From the NCBI GenBank assembly GCA_002316675.1, contig DCDZ01000020.1, positions 9,219 through 63,251 on the forward strand: DNA of 54,033 nt, written 5' to 3'. A program made the position numbers and the translations under genes. This DNA comes from Tyzzerella sp. UBA1042. Lineage in GTDB: Bacteria > Bacillota > Clostridia > Lachnospirales > Anaerotignaceae. Under the pieces are notes generated by a model. It was not told where the DNA came from. It did not search any database and saw only the letters and a program-made list of their open reading frames with translations. Each line of letters starts with the position of its first letter. Position 1 is the stretch's first letter. Positions 14,894 through 23,411 of this stretch are shown here, piece after piece.

Positions 14894-16087
14894 TTATTTA
14901 TCCTGCACTGCTACCACGCCGGGCAAGTCCTTTCCTTCTAAAAATTCCAATGATGCACCGCCGCCGGTGGAGATATGTGTCATTTTATCCCCAAATCCCA
15001 GCTGATTTACCGCCGCCGCAGAATCTCCGCCACCAATAATGGTTGTTGCATCAATATCCGCCATGGCTTGGGCCACAGCTTTCGTGCCCGCTGCAAAATT
15101 CTCAAATTCAAACACACCCATGGGCCCGTTCCAAATTACAGTTTTTGCATCCTTCATTGCCGCGGCAAACAGCTCTCTGGATTTTTCGCCAATATCCAAG
15201 CCCATCCATCCATCGGGGATTTCCAGTGCAGCAACCGTTTTAAATTCGGTGTCATTTTTGAATTCCTTGGTAATCACAGTATCCACAGGCAGCAACAGCT
15301 TCACACCCTTTCCCTTTGCCTGCTCTATCATCTCCTTGGCATAAGAAACCTTATCCGCCTCCAGCAGAGAATCTCCCACTTTGCCCCCCTGCGCTACCGC
15401 AAAAGTATAGGCCATACCGCCGCCGATGATTAAGGTGTCCACCTTCTCCAGCAAATTTTGGATTACATTGATTTTATCAGAAACCTTAGAGCCCCCTAAA
15501 ATGGCCACAAAAGGATGCTCTGGGTTATTCACCGCATTGCCTAAGAAAGTAATTTCCTTCTCCATCAAATACCCTACGGCAGATTCCTTTACAAATTTTG
15601 TCACACCCACAGTGGAGCAATGAGCTCTGTGGCTTGTGCCAAAAGCGTCGTTTACAAAAATATCCGCCAAGGAAGCCAATTCCTTGCTAAAGCTTTCTTC
15701 ATTTTTCGTTTCCTCTTTCCGGTAGCGGGTGTTTTCCAGCAACACAACATCGCCGTCTTTCATAGATTCCACAGCTTTTTTTGCGTTTTCGCCAACCACA
15801 GTGTCATCCTTTGCAAAAACAACCTCTTTGCCCAACAATTCCGAAAGCCTTTTTGCCACAGGTGCCAAGGAAAGCTCCGGCTTAGGCTCCCCCTTAGGCT
15901 TGCCCATATGGGAGCAAAGAATCACACGTCCGCCGTCGTCCACAAGCTTTTTGATGGTAGGCAAAGCCGCCGTAATCCTATTCTCATCGGTAATCGCACC
16001 ATCCTGTAAGGGCACATTAAAGTCACATCTGACCAAAACGCTTTTTCCCTTCACCTGTAAATCATCCACTGATTTTTTGTTCAGCAT
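14894..16087 (-). CDS. pgk: Phosphoglycerate kinase
   Basis: A 397-residue kinase making ATP from 1,3-bisphosphoglycerate. The N-terminal substrate domain has VLVRCDFNVPLQDG, ENRITAALPTI, CSHMGKPKGE and ENTRYRKEE; DAFGTSHRAHCSTVG is the conserved basic patch. The C-terminal nucleotide domain has ILGGSKVSDKI, NGPMGVFEFE and GGGDSAAAVNQLG with HISTGGGASLEFLEGK. Length is usual for a bacterial PGK. GAAAGGAG precedes the ATG. In Bacillus-type clusters gapA stands between cggR and pgk; here there are only 201 non-coding bases. Confidence 0.97.
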   Translation of the reverse strand: MLNKKSVDDLQVKGKSVLVRCDFNVPLQDGAITDENRITAALPTIKKLVDDGGRVILCSHMGKPKGEPKPELSLAPVAKRLSELLGKEVVFAKDDTVVGENAKKAVESMKDGDVVLLENTRYRKEETKNEESFSKELASLADIFVNDAFGTSHRAHCSTVGVTKFVKESAVGYLMEKEITFLGNAVNNPEHPFVAILGGSKVSDKINVIQNLLEKVDTLIIGGGMAYTFAVAQGGKVGDSLLEADKVSYAKEMIEQAKGKGVKLLLPVDTVITKEFKNDTEFKTVAALEIPDGWMGLDIGEKSRELFAAAMKDAKTVIWNGPMGVFEFENFAAGTKAVAQAMADIDATTIIGGGDSAAAVNQLGFGDKMTHISTGGGASLEFLEGKDLPGVVAVQDK

Positions 16088-16288
16088 CTCTCATACTCCT
16101 TTCAACGCCTAGTACTCCGTTTTGGAATAGCCTTATTTTTCCCAAAAACCCTTTTTTATGATTATTTCAAAGAAATCTTACAAAATCTCATCTTTGTGAA
16201 ACAAGCTCCTTATCCATTTATTATATATCAAATCAGCCCATAGTATCTTATAAAAATCAAAAAATTTCTATTTTTATAATACAGGCTC
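16088..16288 (-). promoter_or_regulatory. cggR-pgk spacer where gapA is usually found
   Basis: A 201-base AT-rich spacer with no gene. A perfect TATAAT (16220-16225, minus strand) could be a -10 element for pgk, but no good -35 is seen at 16-18 bases. There is no remnant of GAPDH coding sequence that I can recognise. Confidence 0.4.
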
Positions 16289-17317
16289 TCAATCCTCTAA
16301 AATACTGAGCATTTTTAGTGCAGCACCTTCGTCGGTAATAAATACGCCGCCGGGAATGCTTTTGCTTACCGCCAAAATGCTCTCGGCTTTTTTCTCACCG
16401 CCGGCAACTACAATCACTTCATCCATGGTTCCAATCTGATCAAAATCAACGGCGATGGAGCGGGTTCTGTAAAGCACTTCGCCCCTGCGGTTGAAGTAAT
16501 AGCCGCAGGCTTCCGCAATGGCATCCTGCGCCGCCAAGGACGTTCTGATTTCTTCGTCCAGCCTGCGCTTTTCCGCCATTTCCAAGGCGTTGCCCACGCC
16601 CAAAAGCAAAATATTGGCTTTTTGCATTTCCTGTACGGTTTCCAAAATCTCCGGCTGTTTTTTCATTTCTTCTAAAGCAGTTTCACTCAAATTATCAGGC
16701 AAATGCAACAGCCTATAGTCCGCCTGCAGTTTTCCCGCAAGCTGTACCGCCAAGGTATCCGCCTGCAATTCCATTCTTCTGCCAATGCTGCCCCGGGCAG
16801 GCACAATCATTTTTGCCAGGGGCTTGGTCATTTCAGGTGCGGCAAGCACCAAATCCTCCATGGCCGTACCCCCGGTAATGGCGATGCAGCTTTTTTCGTT
16901 TGTCCGCTCCAAAAGATGCCGTGTGGCAAGCTGCCCCATTTCTTTGCGGCTGCGTTCGCTGGTATCCGCATCTCCTTGGGCAATTAACACACGTTTCACA
17001 CCCAGATGCTCGGCCAGTTTTTCTTCCAAAACAGATAAGCCTGTCATGATGGAGAATACTGTATCCAATCCCTCCAATACTTCCATGCCTTCCTCTGTCA
17101 CCGTCATGCCGGTTTTAGAAACCTGAACTAATTTTTGCACGCTGAAACGCTCAATTTCACTGCGAACCGTTCTCTCTGTCATACCCAAGGCCAGAACAAC
17201 CATCCTTCTGCCGCAGGGCTGCAGCAAACGGACAGTTTTCAAAACACGGTATCTTTTAATCAATTCTTCCGTCAAATCCGGTGCAATTTTACGAATTAAT
17301 TGCAGTTGTTCTTCCAT
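16289..17317 (-). CDS. cggR: Central glycolytic genes regulator (SorC/DeoR family)
   Basis: A 342-residue repressor of the CggR group. The N-terminal winged helix (about residues 20-75) contains LKTVRLLQPCGRRMVVLALGMTERTVRSE, and the rest is the SorC-type sugar-binding domain with ITGGTAMEDLVLAAP, VPARGSIGRRME, LLGVGNALEM and VAGGEKKAESI. In B. subtilis CggR represses gapA-pgk-tpiA-pgm-eno and is relieved by fructose 1,6-bisphosphate. Its place directly before pgk supports that role here. The ATG at 17317 follows AAGGAAGG; the open frame reaches 17449 across the upstream terminator and is not expected to be translated. Confidence 0.92.
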   Translation of the reverse strand: MEEQLQLIRKIAPDLTEELIKRYRVLKTVRLLQPCGRRMVVLALGMTERTVRSEIERFSVQKLVQVSKTGMTVTEEGMEVLEGLDTVFSIMTGLSVLEEKLAEHLGVKRVLIAQGDADTSERSRKEMGQLATRHLLERTNEKSCIAITGGTAMEDLVLAAPEMTKPLAKMIVPARGSIGRRMELQADTLAVQLAGKLQADYRLLHLPDNLSETALEEMKKQPEILETVQEMQKANILLLGVGNALEMAEKRRLDEEIRTSLAAQDAIAEACGYYFNRRGEVLYRTRSIAVDFDQIGTMDEVIVVAGGEKKAESILAVSKSIPGGVFITDEGAALKMLSILED

Positions 17318-17337
17318 TTTACACCTTCCTTTGGCCA

Positions 17338-17366
17338 TTTTTTGTCCTATGCGATTTTTTTTGTCC
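17338..17366 (-). promoter_or_regulatory. Direct repeat before cggR, candidate operator
   Basis: The ten bases TTTTTTGTCC occur at 17338-17347 and again at 17357-17366, a 19-base period, immediately before the cggR ribosome binding site. The known B. subtilis CggR operator is also built from direct repeats containing GGGAC about 20 bases apart, so this could be an autoregulatory site. Confidence 0.4.
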
Positions 17367-17383
17367 CAACCAAAAGAAAAAAA

Positions 17384-17428
17384 GGGAGGTGGCGCGCAGT
17401 CAGTAGTGAAACCCACACCGGCCACCCC
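17384..17428 (-). terminator. Terminator between the acidic membrane protein gene and cggR
   Basis: Minus-strand GGGGTGGC (17421-17428) pairs with GCCACCTC (within 17384-17393) with one G-U pair, followed by a run of seven T. It isolates cggR from the upstream pair of genes. Confidence 0.65.
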
Positions 17429-17435
17429 ATCTTCC

Positions 17436-17732
17436 TTATACCTGCTCAACCTTTACGGAGGCATCTACATCCTTGTCCGTGCAGGAGCATTCGTCTTCAT
17501 TGCAATATTCATCCTCAAGGTCGTCCCAATCATAGTCCCAATCTTCATCATAGGCATCATCCATTTTTGTCTTTAAGAGGTAAATAACCCCCAAGGATAC
17601 CACTGCCAAAACTGCGGCAAGTACAGCCAATACGATGAACAGGGTTTTTTTATCCTCATCATCCTTGTGCAAAACTACAATGCGTTCCTTCAAATCTTCA
17701 AAATTCGGTTTTAATTCAAAACATTTTTTCAT
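17436..17732 (-). CDS. Small single-pass membrane protein with acidic Cys-containing tail
   Basis: A 98-residue protein of unknown function. Residues 1-28 are charged and likely cytoplasmic, 30-53 form one hydrophobic segment (LFIVLAVLAAVLAVVSLGVIYLL), and 58-90 are extremely acidic, rich in Asp, Glu and Trp/Tyr, with Cys77, Cys82 and Cys84. The tail might bind cations or a basic partner, or might be redox active; this is a guess. It follows the Nudix gene by 14 bases and is closed off by a terminator, so the two form a short operon. I do not recognise a named family. Confidence 0.75.
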   Translation of the reverse strand: MKKCFELKPNFEDLKERIVVLHKDDEDKKTLFIVLAVLAAVLAVVSLGVIYLLKTKMDDAYDEDWDYDWDDLEDEYCNEDECSCTDKDVDASVKVEQV

Positions 17733-17746
17733 AGCGTCCTACTCCT

Positions 17747-18241
17747 TTACTTTTTTTTCGGAAAATTTCCGTTTCGGAGAATATCCGTTTCAGAAAATTT
17801 TCGTTTCAGAAATTCCTTATTCTTACGCATTTCACTATATTCATAATATGCCTTTTTCAGAATCTGTCTTTCGTCATTAAATTTTAGCAGATGATATGCC
17901 TCATGGAATTTATAAAAACCCGCATCAGCAAAATATTCTTCACTTTGCGGCTTGCTAAAAAAAGAATTTGCACTCATCAAATACCAATGCACGGTTTTGC
18001 TTATGGTATCTTCACCGCCCTTAAAGGTATATTGGGTTTTTCCCACATACTTAATAATTTCACCGGTCGCACCGGATTCTTCCTTTACCTCACGCAAAGC
18101 GGTTTGCCGATAGGTTTCGCCTTCTTCCACAGTGCCCTTAGGCAATACCCAGCCCATATATCTGCCGTTTTGGTTTTTATATAAGAGAAGAATTTTCCAC
18201 TTATAAATTACAACGCCGCCACAGCTTACCGCTTCTATCAC
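17747..18241 (-). CDS. Nudix hydrolase (Ap4A/MutT-like)
   Basis: A 164-residue Nudix protein. The complete Nudix box starts at Gly36 (PKGTVEEGE), runs through R50-E-V-K-E-E-S-G57-A, and follows the typical GWVLPKG strand of diadenosine-polyphosphate and mRNA-decapping-like members. The C-terminal 35 residues are very basic. Start is GTG 18241 with GGAGG nine bases upstream. A good sigma-A promoter lies 52 bases further up. It is followed by the acidic membrane protein gene in the same transcript. Substrate is not predictable beyond a nucleoside diphosphate linked to another group. Confidence 0.85.
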   Translation of the reverse strand: MIEAVSCGGVVIYKWKILLLYKNQNGRYMGWVLPKGTVEEGETYRQTALREVKEESGATGEIIKYVGKTQYTFKGGEDTISKTVHWYLMSANSFFSKPQSEEYFADAGFYKFHEAYHLLKFNDERQILKKAYYEYSEMRKNKEFLKRKFSETDILRNGNFPKKK

Positions 18242-18292
18242 TGCTTGACCTCCATTACTATTCTAATTTCTTCCAAGGGTTCTATTGTTATC

Positions 18293-18321
18293 AGTATACC
18301 GCTTTTTATGCTTTATTTCAA
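18293..18321 (-). promoter_or_regulatory. Sigma-A promoter for the Nudix/acidic protein pair
   Basis: Minus-strand TTGAAA (18316-18321), 17-base spacer, TATACT (18293-18298); both hexamers match five of six consensus bases. Confidence 0.8.
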
Positions 18322-18345
18322 CCCTAACAGAAAAATCCAAGCATT

Positions 18346-19002
18346 TTATTCCCGAAAGGGTGAGATGCGCACCAGCGCTTTAATATGTCTTAAGGCAGAC
18401 CACCAAAGCCATACCTCCAAAACCCAAAACGGTATCCAATAAAACCATGATTTTTCCAACAGAAAATAATTATAAAGGGCGTGGGCCAGATAGGGCATGA
18501 TAAAAGCCAGGCAAAGGTTCTTTTTCCCGCCATAAAATTTTGCCAGCCCCAGATAGTATCCCATCTGCACGCCAAATAATGCATGACCCGGCACAGAAAG
18601 AAATGCCCTTGAGAAAGCTGTGCCGTAGCCGCCCATCACGGGATGGGTTACATAAATAATATTCTCTATCCAGGCAAACCCCAAGGAAACAAACACGCTG
18701 TATACAATGCCGTCCAGAGGCTCATTAAAATTACCGTTTTTCCAAATCAGAAGCACCAAAAAAATATATTTGATGACCTCTTCCACCCCTGCCGAGCTGA
18801 TAAAGGAGGTGTATAGCGGTATTTCTCGGTGGGGGAACATTTTTTCCAGCATCATCCCCACCCCATAAATCACAACGGTTGTATAAATTCCATACAGTAG
18901 CCCAAGGAAAAGCATTTTCCAAGGCTCCTTTTCGTATTTGTCTCTGACATAAATATAAAAAAGCCCTAAAAAAACCGGTGCGGCAGCCAATTGGAGCAGC
19001 AT
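18346..19002 (-). CDS. prsW: PrsW-family intramembrane metalloprotease
   Basis: A 218-residue polytopic membrane protein of family M82 (PrsW/CPBP clan). Conserved acidic and His residues lie in AGVEEVIKY (Glu74, Glu75), AWIENIIY (Glu113) and VPGHALFG (His140), inside or next to hydrophobic segments. In B. subtilis PrsW makes the first cut in anti-sigma factor RsiW; in C. difficile PrsW acts on RsiT. No sigma factor or anti-sigma gene is in this window, so the substrate is unknown. The gene seems to stand alone between the Nudix promoter and the exporter operon terminator. The ribosome binding site (GGGTTGG) is mediocre. Confidence 0.88.
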   Translation of the reverse strand: MLLQLAAAPVFLGLFYIYVRDKYEKEPWKMLFLGLLYGIYTTVVIYGVGMMLEKMFPHREIPLYTSFISSAGVEEVIKYIFLVLLIWKNGNFNEPLDGIVYSVFVSLGFAWIENIIYVTHPVMGGYGTAFSRAFLSVPGHALFGVQMGYYLGLAKFYGGKKNLCLAFIMPYLAHALYNYFLLEKSWFYWIPFWVLEVWLWWSALRHIKALVRISPFRE

Positions 19003-19081
19003 AAAAAACCAACCCTTTTTTCTTTTGACATTGCTACCTCAATAGTCTTTCCAAAAAAACCGCAACTATCATGATTCATAG

Positions 19082-19127
19082 AAAAAACACACCATTTTCT
19101 ATTATTTTAGAAAAATAGTGTGTTTTT
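19082..19127 (-). terminator. Terminator of the MacB-like exporter operon
   Basis: A long A/T-rich inverted repeat: AAAAACACAC...TTTTCTA at 19083-19101 pairs with TAGAAAAAT...GTGTGTTTTT at 19109-19127. It has U-rich flanks on both strands and can serve the leftward operon. Confidence 0.75.
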
Positions 19128-19134
19128 ATATTTT

Positions 19135-20457
19135 TTATTCTGTTTTAATTGCTGACAACGCACTCAGCTTCATGGCCCGCTTTGCAGGCAGGTATCCCGA
19201 AAGAACACCAATGACTGTCGCAAAGCCAATGGCTCCCAAGTAAAGCCAAATCGGTATAGACGATGTCATATCGCTGCCCTGCTGCATCGCCACAAAATTC
19301 ACCAGTTTTGATGTTGCAAAGCTGACAACAATACCAAGAACGCCGCCGGCACAGCCGATAAAGGCCGCCTCTGTCAGGAAAAGGAGCTTTATATCCCGCA
19401 GGGAGGCACCAATTACCTTCATAATGCCGATTTCTCTCGTTCTTTCATAAATAGCCATTACCATGGTATTCGTGATGCCGATTGCCGCAACAATCAGGGA
19501 AATGGCGCCGATTGCTCCTAAAACCATACGCAGCATCTTTGTTGTTTCCTTCATTGTCTCCAGTTCATCGGACAAGCTGTTTGCCCGATACCCCAGATCC
19601 TTAATTTGCTGCTGCACCACCTGTACATTTTTGATGTCGTCAACCTTCACCATAACCTCTTCATATTCATGAGATTGCCTTTGACCGCTGCTTGAGGAAG
19701 AGCCGTTCCGTTTCTTTTCCCAATCCTGCTGCTCTTTCTGGAGCTTTTCCACTTCCCGCAAGGGCATGATCACACTCCAGCTATTGCTTCCCTCGGCGGA
19801 CATGGTTCCCACCACTTCAAACTTGTTGGACTTCACTGATTTATCCGCATACTTTGTACCGTAATTCCAGTCGTAGGAAACCTCGACCTTTTCGCCCACC
19901 AATTCTATTTCCGGCGGTTCTGAATTCCATCGCATCTCCCAGTTCAATTTCGGATCATAAAATTCAACACCACCGCCAATGACAATGGCCTTTACATCCT
20001 CCTCGGACAAAGCCCGGCCTTCTTCCACTTTGTAGCCCATGGCCTCCATGGTGGCAGGATCAATACCAATGACGTTTGCGTCCGCAACATATTTGCCGCT
20101 GCCCAGCATCAAATACAGAGATTTCACCGGTGAAACCGCCTCCACGCCTGTGATTTGACGGAAGGATTCCACTGCCGCGCCATCCAGCTTGACCTGTTGA
20201 TTTGGCGTATTCGTAGATATTTCTTCCTCCATGCCATAATATCCGCTATTTCCATTTGGAGAATACACATTAATTACCTGCAGGCTCCCCCAACCTTCCA
20301 GCTGACGCGCAAAGCTTTCATTCATACCAATGCCGATAGAAACCATAACAACAATAGAAGCTGTACCGATTACTACCCCCAGCACCGTCAGGAATGTTCT
20401 GAGCTTACGCTTCAGCAAATTGCGAAGAGCCATATCTAATAAGTCTTTCGTACTCAT
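19135..20457 (-). CDS. MacB/FtsX-type ABC transporter permease
   Basis: A 440-residue permease of the MacB (type VII ABC) fold. One N-terminal membrane helix (FLTVLGVVIGTASIVVMVSIG) precedes a large extracytoplasmic MacB_PCD domain (about residues 45-310), then three C-terminal helices with the FtsX marker YERTREIGIMKVIGAS. The outer domain has a Ser-rich loop (about residues 245-255) near EKKRNG. Such permeases do not carry substrate through the membrane but move mechanically, driving export or signalling outside. The start overlaps the stop of the secreted-protein gene by four bases, and that gene overlaps the ATPase gene the same way, so the three are translationally coupled. Confidence 0.9.
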   Translation of the reverse strand: MSTKDLLDMALRNLLKRKLRTFLTVLGVVIGTASIVVMVSIGIGMNESFARQLEGWGSLQVINVYSPNGNSGYYGMEEEISTNTPNQQVKLDGAAVESFRQITGVEAVSPVKSLYLMLGSGKYVADANVIGIDPATMEAMGYKVEEGRALSEEDVKAIVIGGGVEFYDPKLNWEMRWNSEPPEIELVGEKVEVSYDWNYGTKYADKSVKSNKFEVVGTMSAEGSNSWSVIMPLREVEKLQKEQQDWEKKRNGSSSSSGQRQSHEYEEVMVKVDDIKNVQVVQQQIKDLGYRANSLSDELETMKETTKMLRMVLGAIGAISLIVAAIGITNTMVMAIYERTREIGIMKVIGASLRDIKLLFLTEAAFIGCAGGVLGIVVSFATSKLVNFVAMQQGSDMTSSIPIWLYLGAIGFATVIGVLSGYLPAKRAMKLSALSAIKTE

Positions 20458-22556
20458 AGAGACATATCCTCTCTGTCATCCTCATCCTCATCTTCTTCTA
20501 TTTCGCTTGCACTTTCTGCAAAGCTATTCTGCACGTCCTGCTTCTGGCGGCGAATGAACACAAAAAGTCCCATTGCAAACAATGCCAATAAAGCAATCGA
20601 GATCATCACTTTTTTCATATCTAAGGGTGCTGTTTCGTTCTCCATGCCCTCCATATCTTCAGGCATTATGGGTTCTGTTACATTCAGAGCAAAATCTCTG
20701 CGCTCCTCTTTCAGTTCCCCTGCCGCATCCTCATAAGAAACAATAATGCTTACGGGCACCTCCCCGCTGATATTTGGTGTAAAGGAGGTTTCAAAATATT
20801 CCCCGGCACCGGAGTCCATATTACCAATATAGGTATTTTTGTTTTGGCACTCAACATCGCCTTCCACCTTTACCATGACGTTATTCAACGTAACCTTACC
20901 CGTATTATAGTAGCCAAAGGAAACGGAAACAGGTGCATACAGTTCCACAGATTCGGGAAGGGCAAATTCATCCATCTGAATCTCTGTAATCTGCTTTACG
21001 TTAATGCCCAATAATTCTGTGGCGGTATATTCCTTACCTGCAGTGTCTTCATATTCAAAGTTTACCGTCAGCGTATATGTTTTTGGCTGTGCCTCCGGCA
21101 CAACATATAATCTTAACTGCTTGTGAGCCGTACCCTTGGCACCGATGGCGTCAAAATAGAAGGTATTGCTGCTGTCTACCGGCGTAAAAATATTTCCGGA
21201 TTTTTCACTTTCGGAAGAAGTTTCCTCTGCCAGTGTTAAAAACATTTTAATATTCTTTACGCCCTTCTCTCCATGGGTGTTGAGAATATCCATATTTAAG
21301 TCAAACTCTTCCCCCGCCATAACAATTAAAGGGTCGCACTCATAATTGCTGACAATCAGCTTTGGCTTGCTGGCATTTTCTTCATCCGCATCGGGATTGC
21401 TCACATTCACCCCTGCAAATTGCTTGAATGTAGAAACCGCCGTTCCGCCGGAGGTATATTCCGTAGTAAACTGTATTGCATAGTTTTGCGTTGTTGATGC
21501 CGCCGTTCCCGCAAAGGTAAAGGAAAGGCTTGTGGTTGCCCCCGGTGCAAGCTCACTCACTGTTTTCACACTTGCTGATTTGGGCACAACCGCCGCACTA
21601 TCCACAGCTTCAGCTGTAACAACAACATTCTTTGCCGCAATTTTTCCGCTGTTATATAGATCAAAGCTTATGGTAAAATTCTGGTTTACGGCAAAAACAC
21701 CGCCGGGCTCTTTCATATTTCTTATTTCCAATTGAGACTTCTGCCCCGCAATACCGCCCACATTTACATAATATTCCTGTGTTTTTTCCACTTCCTTGCC
21801 GAATTCATTTTTGTAATTCAGCTTAATGGAAACAGGGTAATTTCCCGCCGCCATATCTGCACTGGCAACCAAGGAGAATGCAAAATTAGCACTTTCTCCC
21901 GAGGAAATGCTGGCAAAATGCTTGGTGCTAAAGCCGCTGGTTAAGCTGATTTTCTCCGTATCCAAATTGGCCAAGCTAATATCCACATCGGACATGGTGC
22001 GTTCACCGTTATTCACTATTTTACCCGTCAAATTAGCACTGCTGCCGGGAGACATACTCTCCGGGCTTAGTGTCATGCCATCCAGCTTAAAGCTAAGGTC
22101 ATCGTCAAAGCCTTCCATCTTCAGATAAATTGTTTCGGAACTGGTAAATACAGAGTCGTTGGGGTTTGTATATGTAAAATCCAAAGTGATGGGATAGCTT
22201 GCCGCCTCTACCTCACCGGTTACGTTTACAACCAAGGTGATGTTTTTATATCCATTGGCTCCCAAGCTCCCAATATCACCGCCGCCTACTACGGAAACAC
22301 GAAAAGGATCGGCACCTCCCTTTTTGGCACTCACATAAACATTATCCGCCACTGCCGCACCCTTGTTTTTCACCTGAATAGAGATGCGGTTCTCTTTTCC
22401 CGCTTCAATGTTTGCAACAGTGTCTCCGCCGACAATAATTTTAGGCGAACCCGTATCGCTAAAATCGTCTGCAAAGCTGACCGCCGTTTGCCCCAATATC
22501 ATAGAAAACATCATGACAACTGCGAATATTTTCTGAAATAATTTTTTTCCCATCAT
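20454..22556 (-). CDS. Large secreted, membrane-anchored protein with repeated Ig-like (COG1361/CARDB) domains
   Basis: A 700-residue protein with signal peptide (MFSMILGQTAVSFADD, about residues 1-30), a chain of beta-rich repeats (each with phrases like NKGAAVADNVYV, NNGERTMSDVDI, NSGKIAAKNVVV, NTGKVTLNNVMV), then one membrane helix (about 646-668) and a short cytoplasmic tail that is almost all Glu/Asp. The repeated asparagine-glycine turns mark the COG1361/CARDB group. Coupled to the ATPase upstream and permease downstream, it may be the outer adaptor that in Gram-negatives is played by MacA, or a sensor; this is inference. The first ATG (22556) and the next codon ATG both fit. Confidence 0.8.
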   Translation of the reverse strand: MMGKKLFQKIFAVVMMFSMILGQTAVSFADDFSDTGSPKIIVGGDTVANIEAGKENRISIQVKNKGAAVADNVYVSAKKGGADPFRVSVVGGGDIGSLGANGYKNITLVVNVTGEVEAASYPITLDFTYTNPNDSVFTSSETIYLKMEGFDDDLSFKLDGMTLSPESMSPGSSANLTGKIVNNGERTMSDVDISLANLDTEKISLTSGFSTKHFASISSGESANFAFSLVASADMAAGNYPVSIKLNYKNEFGKEVEKTQEYYVNVGGIAGQKSQLEIRNMKEPGGVFAVNQNFTISFDLYNSGKIAAKNVVVTAEAVDSAAVVPKSASVKTVSELAPGATTSLSFTFAGTAASTTQNYAIQFTTEYTSGGTAVSTFKQFAGVNVSNPDADEENASKPKLIVSNYECDPLIVMAGEEFDLNMDILNTHGEKGVKNIKMFLTLAEETSSESEKSGNIFTPVDSSNTFYFDAIGAKGTAHKQLRLYVVPEAQPKTYTLTVNFEYEDTAGKEYTATELLGINVKQITEIQMDEFALPESVELYAPVSVSFGYYNTGKVTLNNVMVKVEGDVECQNKNTYIGNMDSGAGEYFETSFTPNISGEVPVSIIVSYEDAAGELKEERRDFALNVTEPIMPEDMEGMENETAPLDMKKVMISIALLALFAMGLFVFIRRQKQDVQNSFAESASEIEEDEDEDDREDMSL

Positions 22557-23266
22557 TCTTTCTCTCCTTCAACCTGCGTTTTGTCTTCTATTTTTTCAAT
22601 CTTTCCGTCTAAGAGCATTACAATGCGATCTGCATATTCAGACAGCTCTAAATCGTGGGTTACAATCACCAGTGTCTGATTATTTTTCCTTGCCAGGCCC
22701 GTAATCAAATCCATCATTTCGTAGGTGGTACGGGTATCTAAGTTTCCTGTGGGCTCATCGGCAAACACCACTTGGGGGCTGTTGATAAAAGCCCTTGCAA
22801 TACTGACTCTTTGCTGCTGCCCGCCGCTCATTTCATGTGGTTTATGATGGGCTCTTTCCGCAAGCCCCACAGCCTTCAGCATCTCCAATGCCCGCTCATT
22901 CCTCTCTTTTAGGGGAACATTTTTAAAAATCAACGGCAAGGTTACGTTTTCCATGGCAGTCAGCGTAGGCAGTAAATTATAGGACTGAAATACAAACCCT
23001 ACATATTTTTGCCGAAAACTGGCCAATTGATCCTCGTTCATCCGTTCAATATGCTTTTTATTAAATATGATCGTACCAGAGGAAGGCTTTTCCAACCCTG
23101 CAATCAAATTTAATAACGTGGATTTCCCTGAGCCTGATTTTCCAAGCAAACAACAAACTTCCCCTTGGCGGATATTTAAGCTAATTCCATTTACCGCCTG
23201 AATTTGCTCTTTCCCCATTTGATAAATTTTTTTTACATCTTTAATACGAATTACATTTCGACTCAA
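22553..23266 (-). CDS. ABC transporter ATP-binding protein (LolD/MacB type)
   Basis: A 237-residue ATPase: Walker A GKSGSGKST, Q-loop FVFQSYNLLP, signature MSGGQQQRVSIARA, Walker B VVFADEPTGNLD and H-loop VIVTHDLE. The DEPTGNLD form is typical of the LolD/FtsE/MacB class that partners FtsX-like permeases. Start is TTG 23266 with GGGGAG eight bases upstream; no in-frame ATG is nearby. It is first in the three-gene operon and presumably powers the permease at 19135-20457. Confidence 0.92.
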   Translation of the reverse strand: MSRNVIRIKDVKKIYQMGKEQIQAVNGISLNIRQGEVCCLLGKSGSGKSTLLNLIAGLEKPSSGTIIFNKKHIERMNEDQLASFRQKYVGFVFQSYNLLPTLTAMENVTLPLIFKNVPLKERNERALEMLKAVGLAERAHHKPHEMSGGQQQRVSIARAFINSPQVVFADEPTGNLDTRTTYEMMDLITGLARKNNQTLVIVTHDLELSEYADRIVMLLDGKIEKIEDKTQVEGEKE

Positions 23267-23411
23267 GCTTCACACTCCCCTACATTAAAAAACACCCCGA
23301 TTTTTTAATCTCTTTTTCATTTATTTTATCATAGACTTGTTACAAAATCGCGTTTTAAAACTTAAATCTTTCTTAAAAACCTCAGTTACCCCTGTTTTTC
23401 TGCTGTTTTCA

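Noticed and set aside
17318..17449. N-terminal extension of CggR
   Set aside because: It crosses a strong terminator and the upstream gene's end; the real start has a good ribosome binding site at 17317.
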